NCBI GenBank assembly: GCA_002973575.1
Contig: PVEQ01000019.1
Span: forward strand, 1-63,288
DNA length: 63,288 nucleotides
From: Sediminibacterium magnilacihabitans
GTDB taxonomy: Bacteria; Bacteroidota; Bacteroidia; Chitinophagales; Chitinophagaceae
Direction: 5' to 3'
In this document: positions 35,835 to 45,638 of the stretch, piece after piece
How the letters are laid out: the number at the start of each line of letters is the position of its first letter
How positions within the stretch are numbered: position 1 is the stretch's first letter
The notes under the pieces: generated by a model
Seen by the model: the letters and a program-made list of their open reading frames with translations, nothing else
What the model was told of the DNA's origin: nothing
Databases searched by the model: none
Program-made: the position numbers and the translations under genes

Positions 35835-36905
35835 TTATTGTGCTTTTCCTGCACTGAGGATTTTTGTAAAACGGCTGATGTCTGCCTGCGGCATGATGGG
35901 GTTGCCATTGACCAGGTAACCGGTGAATTCGTGCGCAAAGTATGGCGCCAGTGAGCAACCCTTGGTACCCATCCCATTGAATACCCCTACGGAAGGAGCA
36001 ACAGGATGCAGTCCCACAAAAGGCCTTCTTTCCAGGTTGGCAGGCCGTTCTGAAGCAATATGGCCTTCAATGGTAAAAGGCAATTTGAGCCAATACCCCA
36101 GTTGGGCTTTTACTTTTTCCAGAAAATCGGGAGAAGGCGACAGGTCGGTAAAATCCCATTCATAGGTAGAGCCGATCCAGAACAAGTCTTCATTACCCCA
36201 GGGCACCAGGTTGATACCCTGTTTGAAAATATGGGTACGGGGTAACCCGGGAATGCGGGCAATGATCACCTGGCCTTTATTGGGAGCATAGGGGAGCGAG
36301 CGGAAATAAGGGTTGTTGAATCCTGCGGCACCCTCACAACAGATGATCTTCGATGCCGTGATGTTTTGATAACAGACATGGTCAGGAAAAACTTCGCAAT
36401 CCTGCCAGTTGAATCTTGATTCCAGCAATATTTCCTGCTGCTTCAATTGTGAACGCCAGCGATCGAGTAAGACATGCAGGTCGATGAGCCAGCAAGGATT
36501 GATCTCTCCTACACCGAAAGGATAGTTGAAATAATTTTTCCAGTGATCTGCATCGTCGGGCTTGCGTAAATAATCCGTTTCCACAGGCAGGCGTTCCGCA
36601 AAAGCCAGCATCATTTGAGGAGTAGGATGAAAATCCAGGATATTGCATTGCCGGATCAGTTCAACATCGAATGCTTTTCCCCATTCTGTGTACGCATCAA
36701 CCGCAAAAGGCATGAGTTTTTCTATTTCCCAGGTACGTACAATGCGGCGACCGGTAACCGGATTGATCACACCGCTGGCAACTTTGGAAGCGGTATGCGG
36801 GCGATTTTCATCAATGACTACGACACGTTGACCGGCCTTCAATAAATTCCAGCTCAAAAAACTTCCGCAAATGCCTTGCCCGATGATGAGATAATCTGTG
36901 GTCAT
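35835..36905 (-). CDS. FAD-dependent oxidoreductase, DAO family
   Basis: The 356-residue protein begins DYLIIGQGICGSFLSWNLLK (GxGxxG FAD-binding fold) and has VASGVINPVTGRRIV, then ERRPFVGLHPVAPSVGVFNGMG near the C-terminus, as in glycine/D-amino-acid oxidase family proteins such as the MnmC oxidase domain. The substrate is not known. It follows the nucleotidyltransferase gene by 17 bp and precedes the small membrane protein. Confidence 0.85.
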   Translation of the reverse strand: MTTDYLIIGQGICGSFLSWNLLKAGQRVVVIDENRPHTASKVASGVINPVTGRRIVRTWEIEKLMPFAVDAYTEWGKAFDVELIRQCNILDFHPTPQMMLAFAERLPVETDYLRKPDDADHWKNYFNYPFGVGEINPCWLIDLHVLLDRWRSQLKQQEILLESRFNWQDCEVFPDHVCYQNITASKIICCEGAAGFNNPYFRSLPYAPNKGQVIIARIPGLPRTHIFKQGINLVPWGNEDLFWIGSTYEWDFTDLSPSPDFLEKVKAQLGYWLKLPFTIEGHIASERPANLERRPFVGLHPVAPSVGVFNGMGTKGCSLAPYFAHEFTGYLVNGNPIMPQADISRFTKILSAGKAQ

Positions 36906-36922
36906 AAGGAGGAGTCAAGAGG

Positions 36923-37555
36923 TCACACAGGGCTAAGAAAATCATTTACTTTCTGTTGAATGAATTTCTTCACGCCCTCCCAGGTCTGTCCTTTGAGGCT
37001 GATGGGCTCTTCACTTTCTTCGGCGTCCTCAAAATAGACCAATGCCTGGGGGATCGTAATCATTAATTGTTGTGAGGGAAATTTTTTCGAATGGAATGAT
37101 ATGAACTGATCAATAGTATAATGCTTAAGCAGTTCATAAACGTCCCAGAAATCCTTCTTCATACTACGGCCCAAAATGGCGTTAATCTTCATAGCGATAA
37201 TATCTTCAGTACTATACATCCTGATGCCATCAATCGTGACTGGCTGCTGGATTACGGGATGTTTATAATTGATAATATCTACTTTTACGTCACGTATAAA
37301 CCCAAAGATTCCCCACGAATTTATTTTACCATCATAGCTGAAATCGTTCCTGTATTCCTCTTCTAGCACCTTGATGATGACCTCTCTGTCAAAATGGGTG
37401 TGCCCAAATAAATCAAGATCAACAGAAATGCGATGGCCGAACTGTAATGAAAGTGCGGTACCGCCAACGAGGTAGAAATCAGCTAATGCCGGCAACTTCA
37501 TCAGTTGCGTTAGTAAGGAAAAAGTGCGGGGTTCGACTGTCTGAGTTTGTAACAT
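36923..37555 (-). CDS. AbiEii-like nucleotidyltransferase, toxin candidate
   Basis: The 210-residue protein has the nucleotidyltransferase motif FYLVGGTALSLQFGHRISVD followed by LDLF, i.e. GG(T/S) and the DxD pair. A C-terminal part with SMKKDFWDVYELLKHY matches the AbiEii/AbiGii superfamily. It overlaps the upstream small gene by 46 bp, which suggests a coupled two-gene toxin-antitoxin module. It is shorter than, and unrelated in detail to, the frameshifted AbiEii at the left end. Toxic activity is inferred from the family. Confidence 0.8.
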   Translation of the reverse strand: MLQTQTVEPRTFSLLTQLMKLPALADFYLVGGTALSLQFGHRISVDLDLFGHTHFDREVIIKVLEEEYRNDFSYDGKINSWGIFGFIRDVKVDIINYKHPVIQQPVTIDGIRMYSTEDIIAMKINAILGRSMKKDFWDVYELLKHYTIDQFISFHSKKFPSQQLMITIPQALVYFEDAEESEEPISLKGQTWEGVKKFIQQKVNDFLSPV

Positions 37556-37821
37556 CTGAATTCTTCAATATGTCGCTGAATAACCGCAGCGGCAAGGTAC
37601 ATGGTACGGGTTGGAAGAAACTTGGCATTCAGCAAGGCCGCTTCAATCTTTTCATGACTGTAAAACTTCCTGCATTCGCGTATATCATTGACATCACCCC
37701 GCTCAAAAACCCTTTCAATTACAAAACTGGCCCGGCTTTCAAAATCCAAAGACGCAAAGCGCACATCCCAGAATATGCGTTTATTGAAATGTGGTATTTT
37801 TTTTTCGGCTGTAACTGCCAT
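37510..37821 (-). CDS. DUF6922-like partner of the nucleotidyltransferase
   Basis: The 103-residue protein has KRIFWDVRFASLDFESRASFV and VIERVFERGDVNDIRECRKFY, a pattern I associate with DUF6922-type proteins that precede AbiEii-like nucleotidyltransferases. It would be the antitoxin. Its 3' end overlaps the toxin start by 46 bp, unusually long, so expression is tightly coupled. It begins 42 bp after the macroglobulin stop. Confidence 0.7.
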   Translation of the reverse strand: MAVTAEKKIPHFNKRIFWDVRFASLDFESRASFVIERVFERGDVNDIRECRKFYSHEKIEAALLNAKFLPTRTMYLAAAVIQRHIEEFRCYKLRQSNPALFPY

Positions 37822-37863
37822 AGCTGCTCGTTGTATGTAAAACTAAGTAATGCTCTTCATACA

Positions 37864-40800
37864 TCATAATTTGTTTACCCTAATGTTGAATCCTTCAGAA
37901 TGGCTGTTGAACTCAGGTGCATACATACACTGGATAGTAGCTATGCCCGCAGAGAAAACGCCTGTCTGGGTTACAAAGGTCGGGTATTCGAAAACATAAG
38001 TGCCTTTCCGCAGGTAACTGATGAAAAAATTCGTGCTGGCATCTCTTGTACTCTCGTAATAGCCCAGTTCATCCTGCCATTTGTAACCACTCAATACATT
38101 CACCGGTTCCATGGCGGCTGCCCGCATGTCTTTGAGATGCAGGTATTCCATGTCGCGGTCGCTTTTCAATTCTATTCGCACCACCACTTTGTCACCCACT
38201 TTTAATTCTTCTCCTTCTTTAACCGGATCGAGCGCTTTGCCATGTTCCGTGTTTCTTTCCACAAATAATTTTCTGGATAACGACAAAGGAGTAGCTGCGG
38301 GTGTGATCTTGTCAGGGTTTTCAAAATATTGCCAGTACACGCTACCCCAACTGGGAGGTTGCTCGTTGTAACTGCGTGTTGAAGCGATCTGCACAGTAAT
38401 AGCGCCCATTTCCGGTTTTACAGATTTGCCATCGATATGTGTACTAAAATAACCAGTACCAGCCTGCTGCTTTCCAGTATTATTGTTGGTGGTATAGTTG
38501 CCCAGGCGGATGGACAATTTGCTTTCGGTGTTAAGCCACCCGCTGCCACTTTGCAATAAGGCATAACAGGCATCAGCGGTAGCTACAGTCGTTTTCCAGT
38601 TATTGGTTTGTTTGTTCAATAACAACCAGGTTCTCGCTTTGTTGATGGCAGATAATAAAGACTTGCTTTTGTTATCCTGTTGTAATTCCTGCAGGAATGA
38701 GATCATCATACTTTGGTGTTCAATAGGAGAAGTATACCAGAAACAGGTTTGCTGCGATTTCCAATGAAGACTGCCTTGTGCAGTATTTTCAACCGTATTT
38801 TCAAGTATGGAAGGAAGGAGGGTAGTATTCACAAACTGTGCGTCATTATTCCGGTAAAAGACCAACCCCAACATGGCCTGGTTATATTGATTCTGATCAT
38901 TCCAATGTTGTTTGCCAGCGTTATAAAAATACCGGTAGGCTTCGGGAGCAGTTTGTGCAATATCCTTGAAAAAACTGCGCATATACAGGTATTGAATTTG
39001 TGCGGAAGACAATTGCCATTGCTTCTGACCGGTAGTTTTATTTTGATGGATGCTTTGATAGTCTTCCTGCATTTTATTATCAAGCCATTTAATAGCATTG
39101 CCAACAATAGGATTGAGGTGTGAGGCCATATCAGCGTTGAATGCACCCAGTCGTTTCAGCTTGCCAATGCCGGTAAGAATATAATTGGTCATATACCGGT
39201 CTTCATACCCTCCTTTGAACCATGCAAAGCCGCCACTGGGCAATTGTAACTGCTGTAATTTTTCAATAAACTGGTCGGTTTGTTGATTAAGCTTTGCAAG
39301 GTCCAGCAGCAAAGCCAGGTTCTTTGACTGGCTTGCTTCATTCTCCGCGTCAAAAACCCAGGGCGTTTCTTCTATCAATAGTTGTTTCAGCGCCTGGTTC
39401 TTTTGGAGGTTGCTTTGTGCAGCGCTGGTATCTATTATCCATTGATCCAGCACCTGCTTAATTTTTGGGTTCTTTTGCAGGATATAAGCAGCAAGCGCAT
39501 TGGCATACACACGGTTGAATGTTTGCTCTGCACATTCGTAAGGATATTCGATAAGATAAGGCAATGCTTTTACCGCATACCAGGTGGGATTGGTAGTGTA
39601 TTCAACCGTTAACCCTTCATGCGTAAGTGTTTCGCTGGATGTGTGCAGCAGTTTCTCAAAACGGAACGATTGCGTAGTATCTTTCTGAAGGAACAATGGC
39701 AGGCTTTCGGTAACCAATATGCGGTTGGTTACAACAGGCAGGGTATTCTCTTCACCATCACTGTAATTACCCGCTTTTGCTACGATTCGCCAGGTGAGCG
39801 GCTTATTGAAACTGAATGGCACTTGTACCGGGAATTTAACAACAGTGCTTTTTCCGGGTTCCGCGGTAAAATATTGAATAGGAAAAACATTCTGAAACCA
39901 GCCATCCACCGGTGTTCCGGCAGTAGCATCAATCAACTCAAGCGTTACCTGACCTGTTAATTCCTGTGCCCCCAGGTTGGCAATCTTACTGCTCAATTCA
40001 ATCTGATCTCCTTCGCGAAGGAAACGTGGCAGATTGGGTTGCACCATGAGCGTTTTTTGGGTAACGATGGACTGGGTAGCAGTACCAAAAGCAAGATCTT
40101 TTGTATGTGCCAGAGTCATCCATTTCCAGGTAGTAAGCGCCTCCGGCATGGTAAAGCTGAAAGTATAATTACCCAGTGAGTCGGCATAAAGCTGCGGGAA
40201 GAAGAAAGCGGTTTCCTTGAAATCAGTTCTTATTTTCTGCGGTTCGTTCTGCATGTTTTCGGCTTCTCCAATGGGTTCTGCCACAGGCTTGGCATAGCGG
40301 ATCCTATTCATGTCTCCTGCACCTGTTATTACAACCTCATTCAGCATTTTTTTATCGGGCATCAAATGCACATTTGCCGATGCAGTAGAACGATCTTCCC
40401 ATTTTATGCTATAGATGCTCCAAAATTCATTGGCATTAACAGACAAACGATCATAAGCATGTTCAATAAATTCAACAGTAGGTTCTGTGATATAATTCTG
40501 GTTGGCAGTTGCTGCGCCGAAATTAGTAGATGCAATAAAACCGTTCCGCCAATAATTGGTTTCCCAAATAACAGGTGTACTCCAGTTATGCGGTTTGAAC
40601 TGGTCTAAAGAAGCATCATACATGCCGGTAAGCAGTTCTGCTGCCTGCTGCTGGCCTTTCTCTCCCTTGACCTGTACGGTCCATTGTTCTTTGCTTCCGG
40701 GCTCGGTGTGGTTACGGAAACTGGCATAGCTTACAGACAACTGTTTGTTCGACCAGGGAACAAGCACATTATACTGGCTGTTATAAACCCTGTTATTGTA

Positions 40801-43800
40801 AACAAAGACTTCAGCAATCCCAACACCCCCACGGTCCGCTTCAGTTGCTGCAAACTCAATGGTTTCAAATCCTTTATTGCGGGTATTAAAAGTATAGACT
40901 CCTCCAGCTTTCCCCGGGCGGTCGGTTCTGCGAATTACATAAACCTGGTCGGCCATCGAAGCGGCATAGAACCTGGCTGTATCACCCGGCAGAGCCATTC
41001 CCTTTAGTGTATAACTGAATTGATACGACGAAGTAGGGTATGCTCCTTTGGTGCTGCTAAACAGCTGTATGTATTTAATGTCTTTCACTTCCTGTCCGTA
41101 TGCATCGGTAGCAACAGATTCGATCTTGTAATAGCCATTGTGTAACACCCCCGGAGTCAATTGCCAGGTTCCGCTTTCTTTGGTATCGATAGTAGAAGAT
41201 GTTATGACGGCTCCTGCTTTCCATGTCCGGTAATTCGATTCATTCTCATATTCATCATTCGGAAAATACCGGGTAAACTCATCGCGACTCATCACGAACA
41301 GATCAGGATTCTGCCAGTAACGTTTTCTCACAGGTTGTTGCGGCGCTTCCAGCGGATAGATGCTGACATGCACTTTAACCTGTTCCGGCTGCCCGTCGAG
41401 ATTGGTTACACTCAACTTAAGTTGGGCAAAACTATCAGTAGGTAATACATCCGGTATATTGGCCTGTAGTATGATAGACGCATAACCAGCTCTTACGGAG
41501 GTGCTGGCCGTACGCGTTTCGCCGTTGATATCCGTTATGCTGACCGATACTTCGAAATTGAATACAGGATTGGCTTCCCTGTCCGCATGATCATCTGCCA
41601 GTGCTTTGAAAGGAATACTGAATTTGCCATTGTCATCGGTGATTAATTCACCATGCGCGATTTCTGTCGAAGGTGATGGCATCGGTATGTAATTGCTGCG
41701 TAGCCAGGGGTTCAGGTAACGGGTATTTCTTTTAATAGTATAGGTAACTTTAGCGCCGTTGATGCTATTACCGGCATAGGCAGTGGCATTGCCATGCACA
41801 GTTACCGAATCATTCAGGCGATAACTGCCTTTTACCTTTTCAAAACCGGCAAAGAACCCGGGCCTTTTGTAAGCTTCAACAGAAACAGCAGCGCTTGAAT
41901 AGATCTTCCAGTTTGTTTGAATGGAAAAAATACCGGTCAGTGTATTTTGTGGAACCTGGAACCGGCCGCTGAATGAGCCATAGTCGTTCAGTGAGAAGCG
42001 GACAGAATCTACCCTTTTGCCGTTAACGTTGGAAAGGTACACCCAGCCGGAATCTTTACGGGTAATCAACCTGCTCATCCTGGTCTGGCGATTTTTCTTA
42101 ACAGCAATGCCTTTGAAATAAACGTATTGCCCCGGCCTGTAAATAGAGCGGTCGGTAAAAAAGAATATCCTGCTGTTGCCGTTTTCGAAATCATCCGATT
42201 CGGTATCCTGTACATCATCGATGGATTGATCGTTTTGGTAAGGAATGAATTCAGTTGCATCCGGCCGGAGTTCATCTTTTCCTTTGCTGAAAACATACCT
42301 GGTATTGCGGCTTCGATTGTTCGTTTCACGGTACGTGAAATAACCATTCCGGTCTGTTTGCTTATTGGCAATAAGGCGTTGCTCGCTAAAGATGGCCACA
42401 TTTACATTGGCCAACGGCTGGCCGTTCTCACGGTTCAGCACAAAGAAATCATGATCATTACGGACATAACTGATATTGGAAACAGAAAAGAACTGAACAC
42501 TCAGTTTGTTGAGGCTGTCATTGAATAGCGGACTGTTTGAACACAACAAAGCATAGCGGCCAACGGCAAGCCCGTCTATCTTGATCTCAACAGTGTGCTG
42601 CCGGTAATCATTGGTAACTGGCAGCGCCTGGGAGAAGGCCCTGTATGTTTCCAATGAAGTGATCTTCTTCCAATAGCCGGCTTCCCAATATTGGTTTGGC
42701 AGTTCTTTTGTATCAATGCGTATGATCCTTGCATAAACAGTATCGATGTTTCGGAAGCTTACCAATGCCCGGAAAGGTTTACCGGGAATATTTACCTGTT
42801 CGGTTTGAGAGCTTAATTCTTTTTCTGTGATCTGTGATAGCAATGGCTGGAAATTATTACGCAAGGGATTGTTTTTGTCAATACTGGAAACTGCGTTGTC
42901 AATGATTTTCTTTGCCTTTACATAAGCATAACGATTGCTGGTATCTACTGACACCTGGTAACTGTCGGCCTTTTGCAGCTCCAGTTGCGCCAGGTCTACC
43001 CATGCTTCTGCAGTGGACGATACCTGTTTGTTGTTTGATATGATCGTTTCCAGTGCTGACCTGTAAACCGATTCCTTATTGTTGAACTGCGCATGACCAT
43101 AGACCCATTCGATCCGCCCGATATCAGTTCCCACCAACTCATCGGCATTCGTGGTAACAGTTAAGAGGTGCTGGTATAATTGAAGGGCAATCAGTTCAAG
43201 CATGCTGTTATCCTTTGCAAGAAATGGATGCTTGATAAATACCTCTCTTCCTGATAAAGCAACGGGATCGCTGATCCTGGAAACATAAAGCGGATCAGTT
43301 GAATAAGGGTCGCCTGATTTGAAGTACACCAATGCTTCATTGGCCAGCAAATGATATAAGGAAGAACGGTGCTTATCGCCTTTGATCAATATGGCTTCAA
43401 AATCTTTGAGACTGGTATGAAGCAATATTTCTTTATCGGCTAAAGCTTCCAGGAAATATTGCGTGATGGCTTTGTGAAAATCAGCAATGCCCCAGGTGCT
43501 TATATCAGCTTTGGCATAATTAACAGTCGCTTTCCGGTTGTAAAAGCGCCAACGGTGCATATTGAAGTATTCATACAGCTTTTTCGCCACCAACGCTTTC
43601 AGGATGCTTTTTTGAACAGCATCGCTGGTATTGCCGATGGAAGCCAATAATGTTTGCACCGCCCGGTTGGGGTCATTCTCCAACACCTGGTCTTGCAGCG
43701 AATATCGATAAATGAGGCATTTGATAACCTGTGCCTGTTGCTGGCTCACTTTCTTCTGCAACGCATCCAGTTTAACAAGTGCTGATTTGGGAAGGCTTTT

Positions 43801-43923
43801 GATCACTATTAGTGAATCGATCTCTTTCCATTCTTTCTGATAAGCGGTGTCTTTTTGCTGTGCATGAACAAAGCCTATGCACAACATCATCGCCATTATC
43901 ATACCCATCTTCTTTAAAGCCAT
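37864..43923 (-). CDS. Alpha-2-macroglobulin family protein with intact thioester
   Basis: The 2019-residue exported protein has a signal peptide (MALKKMGMIMAMMLCIGFVHA; ATG at 43923 preferred over the frame opening at 43989). A long helical region (about 20-380) precedes macroglobulin-like domains (YVYFKGIAVKKNR, MG2-like). The A2M domain is marked by YTFSFTMPEALTTWKWMTLA, and the thioester CAEQ is at Cys1464-Gln1467, followed by an alpha/alpha toroid and receptor-like end. Bacterial A2Ms trap proteases in the periplasm. Unusually, MLNEVVITGAGDMNRIRYAK, resembling the SusC plug-entry motif, sits just before the A2M domain where the bait region is expected. No pbpC partner is adjacent. Confidence 0.93.
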   Translation of the reverse strand: MALKKMGMIMAMMLCIGFVHAQQKDTAYQKEWKEIDSLIVIKSLPKSALVKLDALQKKVSQQQAQVIKCLIYRYSLQDQVLENDPNRAVQTLLASIGNTSDAVQKSILKALVAKKLYEYFNMHRWRFYNRKATVNYAKADISTWGIADFHKAITQYFLEALADKEILLHTSLKDFEAILIKGDKHRSSLYHLLANEALVYFKSGDPYSTDPLYVSRISDPVALSGREVFIKHPFLAKDNSMLELIALQLYQHLLTVTTNADELVGTDIGRIEWVYGHAQFNNKESVYRSALETIISNNKQVSSTAEAWVDLAQLELQKADSYQVSVDTSNRYAYVKAKKIIDNAVSSIDKNNPLRNNFQPLLSQITEKELSSQTEQVNIPGKPFRALVSFRNIDTVYARIIRIDTKELPNQYWEAGYWKKITSLETYRAFSQALPVTNDYRQHTVEIKIDGLAVGRYALLCSNSPLFNDSLNKLSVQFFSVSNISYVRNDHDFFVLNRENGQPLANVNVAIFSEQRLIANKQTDRNGYFTYRETNNRSRNTRYVFSKGKDELRPDATEFIPYQNDQSIDDVQDTESDDFENGNSRIFFFTDRSIYRPGQYVYFKGIAVKKNRQTRMSRLITRKDSGWVYLSNVNGKRVDSVRFSLNDYGSFSGRFQVPQNTLTGIFSIQTNWKIYSSAAVSVEAYKRPGFFAGFEKVKGSYRLNDSVTVHGNATAYAGNSINGAKVTYTIKRNTRYLNPWLRSNYIPMPSPSTEIAHGELITDDNGKFSIPFKALADDHADREANPVFNFEVSVSITDINGETRTASTSVRAGYASIILQANIPDVLPTDSFAQLKLSVTNLDGQPEQVKVHVSIYPLEAPQQPVRKRYWQNPDLFVMSRDEFTRYFPNDEYENESNYRTWKAGAVITSSTIDTKESGTWQLTPGVLHNGYYKIESVATDAYGQEVKDIKYIQLFSSTKGAYPTSSYQFSYTLKGMALPGDTARFYAASMADQVYVIRRTDRPGKAGGVYTFNTRNKGFETIEFAATEADRGGVGIAEVFVYNNRVYNSQYNVLVPWSNKQLSVSYASFRNHTEPGSKEQWTVQVKGEKGQQQAAELLTGMYDASLDQFKPHNWSTPVIWETNYWRNGFIASTNFGAATANQNYITEPTVEFIEHAYDRLSVNANEFWSIYSIKWEDRSTASANVHLMPDKKMLNEVVITGAGDMNRIRYAKPVAEPIGEAENMQNEPQKIRTDFKETAFFFPQLYADSLGNYTFSFTMPEALTTWKWMTLAHTKDLAFGTATQSIVTQKTLMVQPNLPRFLREGDQIELSSKIANLGAQELTGQVTLELIDATAGTPVDGWFQNVFPIQYFTAEPGKSTVVKFPVQVPFSFNKPLTWRIVAKAGNYSDGEENTLPVVTNRILVTESLPLFLQKDTTQSFRFEKLLHTSSETLTHEGLTVEYTTNPTWYAVKALPYLIEYPYECAEQTFNRVYANALAAYILQKNPKIKQVLDQWIIDTSAAQSNLQKNQALKQLLIEETPWVFDAENEASQSKNLALLLDLAKLNQQTDQFIEKLQQLQLPSGGFAWFKGGYEDRYMTNYILTGIGKLKRLGAFNADMASHLNPIVGNAIKWLDNKMQEDYQSIHQNKTTGQKQWQLSSAQIQYLYMRSFFKDIAQTAPEAYRYFYNAGKQHWNDQNQYNQAMLGLVFYRNNDAQFVNTTLLPSILENTVENTAQGSLHWKSQQTCFWYTSPIEHQSMMISFLQELQQDNKSKSLLSAINKARTWLLLNKQTNNWKTTVATADACYALLQSGSGWLNTESKLSIRLGNYTTNNNTGKQQAGTGYFSTHIDGKSVKPEMGAITVQIASTRSYNEQPPSWGSVYWQYFENPDKITPAATPLSLSRKLFVERNTEHGKALDPVKEGEELKVGDKVVVRIELKSDRDMEYLHLKDMRAAAMEPVNVLSGYKWQDELGYYESTRDASTNFFISYLRKGTYVFEYPTFVTQTGVFSAGIATIQCMYAPEFNSHSEGFNIRVNKL

Positions 43924-44006
43924 ACTGTTGATTTTATACAATAAATACGTTTTGTATCTAAGGATGCAAACCTGCGGGGGATTACACAAAGATGCAGCAG
44001 ATACAC

Positions 44007-44041
44007 AAAAAAAATCCCGGTAGCGGGAATACTACCGGGAT
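44007..44041 (-). terminator. Terminator downstream of sucD
   Basis: ATCCCGGTAG and CTACCGGGAT form a 10-bp stem with an 8-base loop, followed on the minus strand by a T run. It isolates sucD from the macroglobulin gene. Confidence 0.85.
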
Positions 44042-44061
44042 GATCTATGGATTTAACTTTT

Positions 44062-44934
44062 TTATTTTTTCAATACCTCTGCCATGGTCTTGCCAATATC
44101 GGCGGGACTGGCTACTACAGCGATACCACATTCAGCCATGATCTTCATCTTGGCAGCGGCAGTATCGTCTGCACCACCGATGATGGCACCGGCATGTCCC
44201 ATACGGCGGCCGGGAGGCGCTGTCTGACCGGCAATGAATCCTACTACGGGTTTTTTCTTGTTGTCTTTGATCCAGCGTGCTGCATCGGCTTCCATGCTGC
44301 CACCGATCTCACCGATCATGATGATACCATCGGTTTCAGGATCGTTCATCAGCAATTCAACGGCTTCTTTGGTAGGCGTGCCGATGATGGGATCGCCACC
44401 GATACCAATGGCTGTGCTGATGCCGAGTCCGGCTTTCACCACCTGGTCTGCCGCTTCATAAGTAAGGGTACCGCTTTTGGAAACGATACCAATGCGACCT
44501 GGTTTGAAAATAAAGCCCGGCATGATACCTACTTTGGCTTCATCTGCGGTGATCACACCAGGACAGTTAGGTCCGATCAAACGGGTCTTCGTTCCCAGTA
44601 AATAGTTTTTCACTTTTACCATGTCCTGTACCGGAATACCTTCTGTGATACATACAACCAGTGCAATACCAACTTCGGCTGCTTCCATGATGGCATCTGC
44701 TGCAAAAGCCGGCGGAACAAATATGATGCTCACATTGGCGCCGGTATTTTTTACCGCATCGGCCACTGTGTTGAAAACGGGCCTGTCGAGGTGCGTGCTG
44801 CCGCCTTTACCGGGCGTAACACCACCCACTACCCGGGTACCATATTCGATCATCTGGGTAGCATGAAAGGTACCCTCTGTTCCGGTAAAACCCTGAACAA
44901 TGATCTTTGATTGTTTGTTCACTAATACTGACAT
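44062..44934 (-). CDS. sucD: Succinyl-CoA synthetase alpha subunit
   Basis: SucD with SucC converts succinyl-CoA to succinate with nucleotide triphosphate formation in the citric acid cycle. The 290-residue protein has the CoA-binding fold ([21 protein letters not shown]), [20 protein letters not shown] and the phosphorylated His247 in [11 protein letters not shown]. Length is standard. sucC is not in the window, so the subunits are encoded apart. It is divergent from efp. Confidence 0.98.
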   Translation of the reverse strand: MSVLVNKQSKIIVQGFTGTEGTFHATQMIEYGTRVVGGVTPGKGGSTHLDRPVFNTVADAVKNTGANVSIIFVPPAFAADAIMEAAEVGIALVVCITEGIPVQDMVKVKNYLLGTKTRLIGPNCPGVITADEAKVGIMPGFIFKPGRIGIVSKSGTLTYEAADQVVKAGLGISTAIGIGGDPIIGTPTKEAVELLMNDPETDGIIMIGEIGGSMEADAARWIKDNKKKPVVGFIAGQTAPPGRRMGHAGAIIGGADDTAAAKMKIMAECGIAVVASPADIGKTMAEVLKK

Positions 44935-44970
44935 GGGAACTATTTCTGGAGTTTTGTGAAATGTGGCGCA

Positions 44971-44978
44971 AAAATAAG
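44971..44978 (-). promoter_or_regulatory. -7 element for sucD
   Basis: TATTTTTG on the minus strand matches TAnnTTTG, 37 bp before the sucD ATG, and is followed by CGCC. No TTTG is seen at the -33 position. Confidence 0.5.
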
Positions 44979-45029
44979 GTGAAATAGGAGGATTATGTAT
45001 GTTTTCTTTTCATTTCCCTGTTCAATTCC

Positions 45030-45037
45030 TACTTTTG
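45030..45037 (+). promoter_or_regulatory. -7 element for efp
   Basis: TACTTTTG matches TAnnTTTG and is followed by CGCC, mirroring the sucD element. A TTTT lies exactly 19 nt upstream (45007-45010). Confidence 0.6.
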
Positions 45038-45071
45038 CGCCTGCCTTGAGGGCATATTTAAAACTAAAACT

Positions 45072-45638
45072 ATGGCAACTACATCCGACATCAGTCGTGG
45101 TATGATTTTGAAACTAGATGGCAGCCTGTATTCCGTGGTGGAATTCGGAGAGAACAAAACAGCGCGTGCCGCCGCAAAAGTGTGGGCGAAACTGAAAGGT
45201 GTTGATAACAACCGCTCTATTGAAAAAACATGGAACAGCGGTGAAAACATTTTCCCTGTACGTGTAGAGAAAAAAGCATTCCAGTTCCTGTACAAAGACG
45301 ATTCAGGATATAACCTGATGAACAATGAAACCTTTGAGCAGATTGTGCTGGGAGAAGAAATGATCGATGCACCCCAGTTCCTGAAAGATGGATCTGAAGT
45401 GTTTGTATTCATCAATACAGAAACCGAATTGCCCATTGGTGCAGAACTTCCCGAAAAGATCGTTGTAAAGATCACTTATTGCGAACCCGGTCTGCGTGGC
45501 GATACCGCTACGCGTGCCCTGAAAGCCGCTACTGTTGAAACAGGCGCTACTGTTATGGTGCCGCTGTTCGTGGAAGATGGTGAACTGATCCGCGTTAATA
45601 CCAAGACCGGCGACTACGTGGAAAGGGTGAAAGAATAA
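45072..45638 (+). CDS. efp: Elongation factor P, Arg32 type
   Basis: EF-P helps ribosomes form peptide bonds at polyproline stretches. The 188-residue protein has the three-domain length and ends with TGDYVERVK. The tip loop normally reads PGKG with a modified Lys34; here it reads GENKTARAAAKVWAKLKG, placing Arg32 at the tip. This aligns with the EarP-type EF-Ps (SGRNAA), where Arg32 is rhamnosylated, although neighbouring residues differ. No modification gene (earP, epmA/B, ymfI) is adjacent. It is transcribed alone, divergent from sucD and 140 bp before accB. Confidence 0.93.
   Translation: MATTSDISRGMILKLDGSLYSVVEFGENKTARAAAKVWAKLKGVDNNRSIEKTWNSGENIFPVRVEKKAFQFLYKDDSGYNLMNNETFEQIVLGEEMIDAPQFLKDGSEVFVFINTETELPIGAELPEKIVVKITYCEPGLRGDTATRALKAATVETGATVMVPLFVEDGELIRVNTKTGDYVERVKE

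Noticed and set aside
37864..43923. TonB-dependent receptor gene
   Set aside because: One plug-entry-like motif is present, but no beta-barrel or full plug domain; the A2M domain and CAEQ thioester define the protein.
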